In this document: in pieces, positions 6,750-13,340 of the stretch
Numbering within the stretch: the first letter of the stretch is position 1
How the letters are laid out: the number at the start of each line of letters is the position of its first letter
DNA from: JAKAKT01 sp041305385
GTDB lineage: Archaea; Micrarchaeota; Micrarchaeia; Burarchaeales; JAKAKT01
Direction: 5' to 3'
Length of the DNA: 18,040 nucleotides
Assembly: GCA_041305385.1 (NCBI GenBank)
Contig: JBFYLO010000052.1
Span: 1-18,040 of the forward strand
Notes under the pieces: model-generated
The model's input: the letters and a program-made list of their open reading frames with translations, nothing else
The model's database searches: none
Told to the model about the DNA's origin: nothing
Made by a program: the position numbers and the translations under genes

Positions 6750-7910
6750 ATGTCTCTTGATGAGGAAGCAGTAGTTTTTCACAAGGAAGCGAAAGGGAAG
6801 ATTGCGGTCGCAAGCAAGGTCCCTCTGAAGACGAGGAAGGACCTCTCGCTTGCCTACACCCCCGGCGTTGCCGAACCATGCAGGAGAATAGCGAAAGACA
6901 GGAACTTGGTTTATGATTATACCTCGAAGTGGAATACCGTTGCCGTTGTCAGCGATGGGACCAGGGTTCTCGGCCTCGGCGACATAGGCCCGGAGGCAGC
7001 CCTCCCAGTGATGGAGGGAAAGGCAATATTGTTCAAGGAGTTCGGCGGAATCGACGCATTCCCCATCTGCGTTGCCGAGAAGGACGGGAAGAAGCTTGCG
7101 GAAATAGTCCGGGCGATTTCCCCTGCTTTCGGCGGGATAAATCTCGAGGACATCGCAAGCCCGAAGTGCTTCGAGCTCGAGGCAGAGCTCAAGAGGACTC
7201 TCGACATCCCGGTTTTCCACGACGACCAGCACGGGACCGCAGTAGTGGCCCTCGGGGGCTTGCTGAACGCGATGAAGATTGTTAAGAAAAAAATTTCCGA
7301 TTCAAGGGTCGTAATCATCGGTGCCGGGGCAGCGGGCACTGCCATAGCAAAACACCTCCTGAACGCCGGCTTCGGGGATGTGATAGCCTGCAATCGCCAC
7401 GGGATCCTCAGCGATGCCTCCCCCGGCCACTATGCCGAACTGGCTAGCATAACCAACAAGAGGAAGCTCCAGGGAAGCGCTCTGGAGGCGTGCAGGGGCG
7501 CGGACGTGATAATAGGGGTCTCCTCGCCTGGAGGCATAACCTCCGAGATGATTAAGGCGATGGCGAAGGACCCGATAATCTTTGCTCTCGCCAACCCGAC
7601 TCCAGAAATCCCCCCAGAAGAGGCGAAGAAGGCGGGTGCGAAAATAATTGCAACTGGAAGGAGCGACTACCCCAACCAGGTGAACAATCTCCTCGGCTTC
7701 CCCGGGATTTTCAGGGGCGCGCTCGATGCCCGCGCCAGCCAGATAAACGAGGAGATGAAAGTCGCAGCCTCGCACGCGCTCGCAGAATCAGTTGGGAGCA
7801 AACTATCGGTCGACTACATCATCCCAGACCCGCTGGTCCGCGAGGTCCACTCCAGGGTGGCTGCTGCTGTTAAAAAAGCGGCCAAGGATTCGGGAGTCGC
7901 AAGAATCTGA
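6750..7910 (+). CDS. Malic enzyme, NAD(P)-dependent, short form
   Basis: Oxidative decarboxylation of malate to pyruvate and CO2 in the cytoplasm. The product is 386 residues, the short prokaryotic form without the phosphotransacetylase-like tail of MaeB. Motifs: catalytic Tyr36 in YTPGVAEPC, Lys91 in MEGKAILFKEF, metal ligands Glu133-Asp134 (GGINLEDIA) and Asp158-Asp159 (FHDDQHGTAVV), and the dinucleotide-binding loop GAGAAG (191-196). ANPTPEIPP and SDYPNQVNNLLGFPGIFRG follow. At the end of the second Rossmann strand the protein has Asn-Arg (VIACNRHG), where an acidic residue often marks NAD preference, so NADP is possible. GGTGGT (6741-6746) serves as the ribosome site. It follows purH by 8 bp, and its stop abuts the Lrp stop on the other strand. 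Confidence 0.95.
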   Translation: MSLDEEAVVFHKEAKGKIAVASKVPLKTRKDLSLAYTPGVAEPCRRIAKDRNLVYDYTSKWNTVAVVSDGTRVLGLGDIGPEAALPVMEGKAILFKEFGGIDAFPICVAEKDGKKLAEIVRAISPAFGGINLEDIASPKCFELEAELKRTLDIPVFHDDQHGTAVVALGGLLNAMKIVKKKISDSRVVIIGAGAAGTAIAKHLLNAGFGDVIACNRHGILSDASPGHYAELASITNKRKLQGSALEACRGADVIIGVSSPGGITSEMIKAMAKDPIIFALANPTPEIPPEEAKKAGAKIIATGRSDYPNQVNNLLGFPGIFRGALDARASQINEEMKVAASHALAESVGSKLSVDYIIPDPLVREVHSRVAAAVKKAAKDSGVARI

Positions 7911-8876
7911 TTAAACTGAGTTGATTAAACTCGGGTAATGGCTAATCTCGTACTTCTTATAGACCAGGAGCGGCTCGTAATTTCTAATCTCTTTTGAAAA
8001 CAGCGCCTTCATCTCGCCCATCATCTCCCTGAGCTTTTCTGGCCCCTCAATCTCAATATCAATCCCAACATCAAAAGTCCCGATGTATTTCGAATAGCTG
8101 ACCACATTCGGATGTCCTTTTAAGTAGTCAAACATTCTCCCAAGCCCCTTCGCCGTGTTCAGCCTAACCATCACATCATAGGACTTGTACCCGAACCTCT
8201 CTATATCAAGCACCGGCCTGAATTTTTGCATAACTCCCCGTTCGACCAGTGAATTCATCCTTCTGCTCACGGAATCCGGCACCATCCCAACCTCTTTCGC
8301 AAGTTCCAAAACTCTTATTCTCGGGTTATCCGCCATCAGGCCCACAATCTCCAAGTCAACATCATCAAGCTCTTTCCGGGAAGGAGGCCCGGAGCAGACA
8401 GATTCCTCGGGTTCAGTCGGCACCAGGTATTTCCTCTTGCACGAATGGCTCTCAGTTATTATATTGAGCTCCTTGTCCTGGACCAGCGAGCCGTATCTCT
8501 CGAGAAATTTCGTGAAGAACCTGCCGAATTCATACGTGCTCTTCACCCAGCAGATGAACGAGAAGTCCCACCTTCCATCGCAGCTTGCAATCCAGCCGGC
8601 AGTCCGTGTTTTCTTAAGGTAATCCACAATCTCAGACTCTTTCTCCGGACCGAGGTTCTGGAACTTTACCGTCACCTTGTGGGAGACGAGCCCGAGCTTC
8701 GGCATGTTCAGGACAGTGTAGAAGCCCCGGATTACCCCCTCGCGCTCCATATTCCTCATCCGATAGGCTACCGCATCCTTGGAAATTCGGACCTTTTTTG
8801 CAATGTGCGAAACGGGCATCCTGGCATCTGTCTCGAGAAGGCCAAGAATAGCCCTATCGCGTGCGTCGAGCGACAT
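7911..8876 (-). CDS. Double Lrp/AsnC-family transcriptional regulator (two HTH-RAM units in one chain)
   Basis: The 321-residue protein is about twice a normal Lrp. First winged-helix DNA-binding domain about 5-50 (LDARDRAILGLLETDAR, HIAKKVRISKDAVAYRMR). First RAM ligand-binding domain about 63-141. A linker with Cys146 and Cys161 follows. Second HTH about 170-218 (LDDVDLEIVGLMADNPR, ELAKEVGMVPDSVSRRM). Second RAM about 230-309 (NVVSYSKYIGTFDVGIDIE). Lrp proteins bind DNA as dimers and sense amino acids; here one chain may mimic a dimer. The start ATG 8876 has GTGAT (8880-8884) 3 nt upstream and a TATA box at 8921-8929. It is transcribed alone, tail to tail with the malic enzyme gene. Its targets and ligand cannot be read from the sequence. 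Confidence 0.92.
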   Translation of the reverse strand: MSLDARDRAILGLLETDARMPVSHIAKKVRISKDAVAYRMRNMEREGVIRGFYTVLNMPKLGLVSHKVTVKFQNLGPEKESEIVDYLKKTRTAGWIASCDGRWDFSFICWVKSTYEFGRFFTKFLERYGSLVQDKELNIITESHSCKRKYLVPTEPEESVCSGPPSRKELDDVDLEIVGLMADNPRIRVLELAKEVGMVPDSVSRRMNSLVERGVMQKFRPVLDIERFGYKSYDVMVRLNTAKGLGRMFDYLKGHPNVVSYSKYIGTFDVGIDIEIEGPEKLREMMGEMKALFSKEIRNYEPLLVYKKYEISHYPSLINSV

Positions 8877-8885
8877 TGTATCACG

Positions 8886-8895
8886 ATGAAATCAT
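8886..8895. promoter_or_regulatory. Possible operator (ATGA-N2-TCAT) at the lrp start site
   Basis: ATGAAATCAT is an inverted repeat placed between the predicted transcription start (near 8898) and the start codon of the double Lrp gene. Lrp-family genes are often self-regulated, so a site here would make sense. The repeat is short and may be chance. Confidence 0.25.
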
Positions 8896-8920
8896 GACTA
8901 TTTTTTTATCTTTTTTCTAG

Positions 8921-8929
8921 TATTTAAAC
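8921..8929 (-). promoter_or_regulatory. TATA box of the double Lrp gene
   Basis: On the minus strand this reads GTTTAAATA, a good archaeal TATA box. It predicts a start near 8898 and a leader of about 22 nt, which contains the GTGAT ribosome site at 8880-8884. Confidence 0.6.
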
Positions 8930-8937
8930 CTATTAGT

Positions 8938-8959
8938 TTATTTTTTTCTTAAAAAATAA
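8938..8959 (-). terminator. AT-only inverted repeat, likely terminator of the elp3-gatDE operon
   Basis: TTATTTTTT (8938-8946) and AAAAAATAA (8951-8959) are perfect 9-bp arms around a 4-nt loop. On the minus strand this gives a T-tract about 80 nt after the stop of the last operon gene (9037) and just before the promoter of the Lrp gene. Archaeal termination depends mainly on the T-tract; the repeat makes it work in both directions. Confidence 0.5.
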
Positions 8960-9036
8960 GTAAAATTTAAGAGTAGCTGAAGTCCGCGGTTCCCTACCCA
9001 AACCAACCTTCAGAAAAACAAGATGGCTTTCCAAAA
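8960..9036 (-). other. Unexplained operon tail with stem-loop potential
   Basis: This 77-nt stretch lies between the stop of the gene at 9037 and the T-tract at 8938-8959. It has no ORF. Its base composition is less AT-rich than the flanking terminator. On the minus strand CTGAAG (9008-9013) can pair with CTTCAG (8977-8982). Inside that, GGTT (9001-9004) can pair with AACC (8988-8991), leaving an asymmetric internal loop. It could be a 3' UTR structure or a small RNA. I checked for C/D box motifs and a tRNA fold and found neither. Confidence 0.3.
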
Positions 9037-9678
9037 CTAAGGCTCGCCTAAAATTTCCTGCGGGAACGTTCCCTTAAACCTAATCGTCCCCTCTTGAACC
9101 TCAATCCCTTGGGCACTCAAGCCAGGGTTCTTTCTGAAAAATTCCTGAACCGCCTCGTTGGCTGGCTCCTGGGCAAGTGCAAACGGAAGGCTGATTCTCC
9201 CAATCTCCAGGTACTCCACCAGTACTCTAACTTTCTTCGGAGAAACCGAATCGATTTTTCCCTTCGCATAAATCGGGGCGTTCACCCGCGGGTCTTTCAC
9301 AAAACACGAGAGTTCCATCGTCCCGTTTTTGCCGAATTTAATCTGTATGTCCCTTGCAGGGCCGTTCTTGGAATTGAGCTTGTTAAGTTGCGCGGAGAAT
9401 TCCTCCTGTGTGAACGTATTGTCGACAGCCAGGGTTCCAGTAGAATTGTAATTGCACGTGAGGCAGGCGCCCTCAGGGCTCTTTATCCTATGCCCGGGAA
9501 TTTTCGCAAGCCCGCTAGCATAATCTGATTCCGCATACTTTACCCCCAAATCTTTCGGACTTCTTGCCCCCAAAACATCCGATAAGACCGGGACAATCCC
9601 GAGCCGCCCGACCACGAATGCCCCAATGAGGATGAAAATTAGCGTCAAAATTCCCATTGCCTGCAGGGTGCCGACCAT
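9037..9678 (-). CDS. Hypothetical membrane-anchored exported protein
   Basis: The family is not recognised with confidence. The 213-residue product has one N-terminal helix (about 6-28) that would act as an uncleaved anchor, leaving a soluble domain of about 180 residues outside. The domain has a Cys-x-x-Cys pair (Cys72, Cys75) and a third cysteine at 125. It also has an FTQEEFSAQLN segment and several beta strands (DIQIKFGKNGTMELSCF, PIYAKGKIDS, KKVRVLVEYLEIGRISLP). Near the C-terminus is a G-I-x-V-x-x-G-x-I-x-F-K-G pattern. This layout of an anchor plus repeated strands resembles YpmS/DUF2140-type proteins, but that is only an impression. It starts 4 bp after the gatE stop and is the last gene of the operon. 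Confidence 0.8.
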   Translation of the reverse strand: MVGTLQAMGILTLIFILIGAFVVGRLGIVPVLSDVLGARSPKDLGVKYAESDYASGLAKIPGHRIKSPEGACLTCNYNSTGTLAVDNTFTQEEFSAQLNKLNSKNGPARDIQIKFGKNGTMELSCFVKDPRVNAPIYAKGKIDSVSPKKVRVLVEYLEIGRISLPFALAQEPANEAVQEFFRKNPGLSAQGIEVQEGTIRFKGTFPQEILGEP

Positions 9679-9682
9679 TCTC

Positions 9683-11479
9683 TCAGTGCCCCAAAATCCC
9701 CTTCACTTCCTTGGCTTCAACCCTCAGTCTGTGCTTCTTCATGATTGCCCCAAAATCCCTCCCCTCTTCTTCAATCAGCTTCTTCAGTTCCTCCCCGCTG
9801 ACTCTCCTGAGCCCGAGCTTTTCAACTGCCTCCTCGCAACTCGAGCCAACGTTTTCCGACATATACCTCAAAATCTCAGGGATCGCAGCCTTCACAAACA
9901 GCTCCTTGGAATATTCCACAAACAGGTCCTGGAGGTGGCTCACAGTAATCCCGTCCACTTTCGTTCCTTCCCTTCTCAAGTTTACTATCGTGTCCTGGAG
10001 AGTCACTGCAACAATCTGGGGTTCGACCTTCTGGTTTGTGTTGACTATGAGCTCGAAAACAAGTTCCTCTTTAGAGTTGAACATCTTCTTCGCAAGCTCT
10101 TTGCCTAGCCTTTCCTCAAGGTGCCTCAGCCTTTCCTCAGGCATCAAAGGGAGCCGTTCCCTTATCCCGTCTATCCTCCCGCTTTTGACCCTTACGGGCG
10201 GGACATCGGTCTCAGGGTAGAGCCTCGCGCTCCCAGGCAGCGGCCTCATGTAAGCACTCGCCCCCTCCGGAAGCGCCCTCCTAGTCTCTTTCGGGACTTC
10301 CTTGAAGTGCGCTCCCCGCTTTCTCACGGCCTCCAGGGCTTTCCTGGCCTTCTCCTCTTCATCGGCAACAATAACAAAGGCATCCCGGGGGCCGAGTTCG
10401 AGCTTCTTCTCGATTTCCGTTTTTTCGCCATCCCTTATTCCATATCCCGCCAAATCCTCATCCGAATGGATGATTCCCCCGACCCCTGCCTCGGCCTTTG
10501 CATAGTCGCTCAGTTCGGTTCCGAATCTCCTTCCTTCGCAAACGCGTTTTCCAACCAACTCCTTCAGGTTTTCCATCCTAAGCCCGAGGATTCTGCCTCC
10601 TTGCCCCAGGACTTTTTTCAAAAGCTTTGATTCAGTGGACGAGAAAAGGCCGGTCAGGTCAAGAACCTCGCTCTTGAACTTCGGCTCCCCCCCGAACCTC
10701 TTCTTCATCTCCGCGTTTATTTCGATGAGGCCCTCCTGCCTCTCAACTTCGATTTCAACCATCCTCCTTATCAGCTTGAGCTCCTGGGCCCCCTTTATCT
10801 CGACCCGTGCTCCCCCCTCGATTGAGACGTTTAGGTCCTGCCTTATGGTTCCGATTCCCCTCTGGACTTTTCCAGTTGCCCTAAGAATCATGCCGAGCTT
10901 CTCAGCCACTTCCTGCGCATGCTCGCCGTCAACTATGGTCGGGTCAGTGGCTATCTCTATGAGCGGTATCCCCAGCCTGTCAAGCCCGAACCTGGAGAGT
11001 CCTCCCTCGGTCCCAAGAATCCCCGAGCTCTCCTCCTCGATGCAAATGACCGGGATGCCAACCTCCCCCCTGCTGGTCTGGAGCACGCCGTCCATTCCGA
11101 CTATGGCAGTTCTCTGGAACCCGCCGGTGTTGCTCCCGTCTATGACGGTTTTTCGCATCACCTGCACCTCATCGACTACCCTCGCCTTCAGGAGCAGGCA
11201 GACCTCGAGCGCTATGTCGAGTGCCCGTTCATCCATCCCGTGCGGCGGCTCATCGTCGGTCTCAACCAGGCACGATGAGTTCGGCGCAGCTTCGTAGGAG
11301 AAGTGCCTTTTTCTCATGAACTCCTGCATGGCCGCAGGGTCCACAACACCGAGCTCTCCGGCAACTGCCCGCTGCCTTCTATAAACAGAAACTCCGTTGC
11401 CTTCGGCTTGAATCGATGGGCAGGAGCAGAAAAGTTTCCCAGAATCTAGCCTTTGGTGAATCTCTATGCCAATCTTCAT
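9683..11479 (-). CDS. gatE: Glutamyl-tRNA(Gln) amidotransferase subunit E
   Basis: GatE is the kinase/transamidase subunit of the archaeal GatDE complex, which converts Glu-tRNA-Gln to Gln-tRNA-Gln. Its presence implies the cell may lack GlnRS. At 598 residues it is close to the family's length. The GatB/GatE cradle begins MKIGIEIHQRLDSGKLFCSCP (metal-site cysteines 18 and 20) and continues with DDEPPHGMDERALDIALEV, MRKTVIDGSNTGGFQRTA and EEESSGILG. An AspRS-like GAD insertion lies around 280-400 (GRILGLRMENLKELVG, DAFVIVADEEEK). RLYPETDVPPV returns to the core, and a helical YqeY-like tail (about 470-598) binds tRNA. The start ATG directly follows the gatD stop (TGAATG), so the two are translationally coupled. 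Confidence 0.96.
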   Translation of the reverse strand: MKIGIEIHQRLDSGKLFCSCPSIQAEGNGVSVYRRQRAVAGELGVVDPAAMQEFMRKRHFSYEAAPNSSCLVETDDEPPHGMDERALDIALEVCLLLKARVVDEVQVMRKTVIDGSNTGGFQRTAIVGMDGVLQTSRGEVGIPVICIEEESSGILGTEGGLSRFGLDRLGIPLIEIATDPTIVDGEHAQEVAEKLGMILRATGKVQRGIGTIRQDLNVSIEGGARVEIKGAQELKLIRRMVEIEVERQEGLIEINAEMKKRFGGEPKFKSEVLDLTGLFSSTESKLLKKVLGQGGRILGLRMENLKELVGKRVCEGRRFGTELSDYAKAEAGVGGIIHSDEDLAGYGIRDGEKTEIEKKLELGPRDAFVIVADEEEKARKALEAVRKRGAHFKEVPKETRRALPEGASAYMRPLPGSARLYPETDVPPVRVKSGRIDGIRERLPLMPEERLRHLEERLGKELAKKMFNSKEELVFELIVNTNQKVEPQIVAVTLQDTIVNLRREGTKVDGITVSHLQDLFVEYSKELFVKAAIPEILRYMSENVGSSCEEAVEKLGLRRVSGEELKKLIEEEGRDFGAIMKKHRLRVEAKEVKGILGH

Positions 11480-12817
11480 TCACTCGCCTTTTTCGAAATC
11501 AGCACTAACCGCTCTTCGCTCGAGAATCTCGCCTGCGATATTCTCAGCCACCATCGCCTTGGCCTTCTCGGGCCCATAATTCCCGATGAGCCACATGAGC
11601 TTCACGTAGGCGACCTCGGGAAGCATTCCCTCTCCGGAGAGCACCCCCTTCTTCTGCAAATCCCGCCCGGTGCTGTAGACATTCATGCTGACTGTCCCAT
11701 AGATGCACTGGGAAGTCATGACTACCAGGCAACCGGACTCGATGAGTTTGCCAAGCTCCTCGAAAACGAGGTCGTTCTCGCGGCTGTTTTCATCGCCCTT
11801 CGCCGGCAGATGGCCGAGCCCAGTTCCCTCGACCACCAGCCCCCTGTATCCGTTCTGCCTGAAGAATGCGATCTGCTCGTGAGTCATTCCCGGATACGCC
11901 TTCAGGAGTCCGACCTTGGTTTCAAGCCCGCTGGCCGGATGCAACTCCCCGTCGCCTCTCGGTGCATGCTCGCCTGAGAATTCGATTTTCCAATCCTCAT
12001 AGCTCACCGTTGCAATCGGCTTTGCATCGATGCTCTTGAAAGCGTCCCTCCTGCTCGTGTGCATCTTTCTTACCCTGGTTCCGGAGTGGATGTGGCAGAA
12101 TTTGTCATCGAGGGTCCCGTGCATGCAGACTGCGACTCCCGAATAGTCGGCATTGGCGGCAAAGCTCACCCCACATAGGAGATTCATGGCAGCATCGCTC
12201 GAGCCCCTGTCCGAGCTTCTCTGGGCGCCCACCAGGACAACCGGGACTGGGAGGCCCCTGAGAATGAACGAGAGCGCCGCAGCCGTATAATGCATCGTAT
12301 CAGTCCCATGGAGTATCACGATTCCGTCCGCGCCCCCGGAAATCTCCTCGGCAACAGCGCCAGCCATGTATTTGTAGTGCTCGGGCCTGATGTTTTCCGA
12401 GAATACGTTCATAAGCGCCTTGCACCTTATCTGGGCTATCTGCGCCAGTTCCGGAACAGCTGAGACCAAGTCGGAGGCACTGAAAGCCGGGACCACTCCG
12501 CCAGTCCTATAATCCACTCTGGATGCAATTGTCCCCCCAGTCATGATGATTGCGACAACCGGCTTCTTCTCGTCGAACTTGACCTCCCTGGGCTCGGGCT
12601 TCTCGAGCTCCACCCGCCCCTCGAGCTTCTCGATGACTATCCCTTCCTCGTAATTAAGGCCGATGTTGTAACCGTTATCCAATTTCATCACTATGCAATC
12701 AGGGTCCCCGGTCTCGGGCTTTGGCATCAAGATGCCTTCTTTCCCCGCAACCCGTATCCTGTCGCCCACTGAGACTCCAAAACCCCTCAGTTTCTCGCTC
12801 ACCATTTGGGAATACAT
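11480..12817 (-). CDS. gatD: Glutamyl-tRNA(Gln) amidotransferase subunit D (asparaginase-like)
   Basis: GatD releases ammonia from glutamine or asparagine and passes it to GatE. The product is 445 residues. An N-terminal small beta domain (about 12-70, VGDRIRVAGKEGILMPKPE) is typical of GatD and absent from plain asparaginases. The asparaginase domain carries the catalytic residues: Thr96 in MTGGTIAS, Thr172-Asp173 in LHGTDTMHYTAAA, and Lys251 in RKMHTSRRDAF. GAQRSSDRGSSDA and VVEGTGLGH are further conserved segments. ATG 12817 is chosen because GGAGGT (about 12826-12831) lies 8 nt upstream. It starts 1 bp after the stop of the membrane protein gene and ends directly at gatE. Confidence 0.96.
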   Translation of the reverse strand: MYSQMVSEKLRGFGVSVGDRIRVAGKEGILMPKPETGDPDCIVMKLDNGYNIGLNYEEGIVIEKLEGRVELEKPEPREVKFDEKKPVVAIIMTGGTIASRVDYRTGGVVPAFSASDLVSAVPELAQIAQIRCKALMNVFSENIRPEHYKYMAGAVAEEISGGADGIVILHGTDTMHYTAAALSFILRGLPVPVVLVGAQRSSDRGSSDAAMNLLCGVSFAANADYSGVAVCMHGTLDDKFCHIHSGTRVRKMHTSRRDAFKSIDAKPIATVSYEDWKIEFSGEHAPRGDGELHPASGLETKVGLLKAYPGMTHEQIAFFRQNGYRGLVVEGTGLGHLPAKGDENSRENDLVFEELGKLIESGCLVVMTSQCIYGTVSMNVYSTGRDLQKKGVLSGEGMLPEVAYVKLMWLIGNYGPEKAKAMVAENIAGEILERRAVSADFEKGE

Positions 12818-12818
12818 C

Positions 12819-13334
12819 TCATTCTACCTCCTTTGCCGCGAATGCGCCAATCGATGCGAACACGGCTAGGAAAAGCGAAAGGAGGACAATCGCAGTGAAG
12901 AGCACGACCAGGTCGAAGTAGCCGACCAGAAGCGAGGCCAATACCATAGTCCCTCCTAAGAAAAATAACCCCATCAGGACTCCCCCTAGGATGCCTGCGG
13001 CAAAAACCGTTTTTATGCTGGCCCCGTATTTCCTTACTCCCCTCCACCCCCCATACACTGAAAGCACAAACGCAAGAAGAATGCTCACTGAATCCGTGGT
13101 CCCTTCTATCAATCCATAATTGTTACCGAAGAAGTAAGTAGATTGAAAAGTAAGGAGGCCCAGGGGGCAATTTCCCGGGAAGCACCTCGCACTCGAGGAA
13201 AGGAGCGGGACAACAGCATAAGCAAACAGGCCCCATGCAAACCAGAGGGAGAGAGGCATCTTGCCTATCCTGAACGCGTCATCAAGGAATTTTCGGAATC
13301 CTTCCCAGGCTACAGGTGCTTTCTTCTTCGGCAT
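12819..13334 (-). CDS. Hypothetical four-helix membrane protein in the elp3-gatDE operon
   Basis: I do not recognise this 171-residue protein. A basic N-terminus (MPKKK) precedes hydrophobic segments at about 28-47, 80-95, 107-136 and 139-166. Between the first two is an outside loop with two cysteines (Cys51, Cys56 in ARCFPGNCP) that could form a disulfide. The third segment is rich in small residues (GILGGVLMGLFFLGG), which favours close helix packing. GGTGA at 13341-13345, overlapping the elp3 stop, is 6 nt before the ATG. The gene ends 1 bp before gatD, so it is translated as part of the same mRNA. Its link to tRNA genes is by position only. Confidence 0.82.
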   Translation of the reverse strand: MPKKKAPVAWEGFRKFLDDAFRIGKMPLSLWFAWGLFAYAVVPLLSSSARCFPGNCPLGLLTFQSTYFFGNNYGLIEGTTDSVSILLAFVLSVYGGWRGVRKYGASIKTVFAAGILGGVLMGLFFLGGTMVLASLLVGYFDLVVLFTAIVLLSLFLAVFASIGAFAAKEVE

Positions 13335-13340
13335 CCCAGT

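Noticed and set aside
6262..6879. Long open frame on the minus strand (205 codons) across purH and the malic enzyme
   Set aside because: Shadow of two certain genes on the + strand; Arg/Gly-rich with no protein family features.
8960..9036. tRNA or C/D box RNA
   Set aside because: No cloverleaf with a T-loop and no C box (RTGATGA) paired with a D box could be found.
10635..11297. Long + strand open frame (220 codons) opposite gatE
   Set aside because: Ser/Pro-rich shadow of gatE; no promoter, ribosome site or domain.
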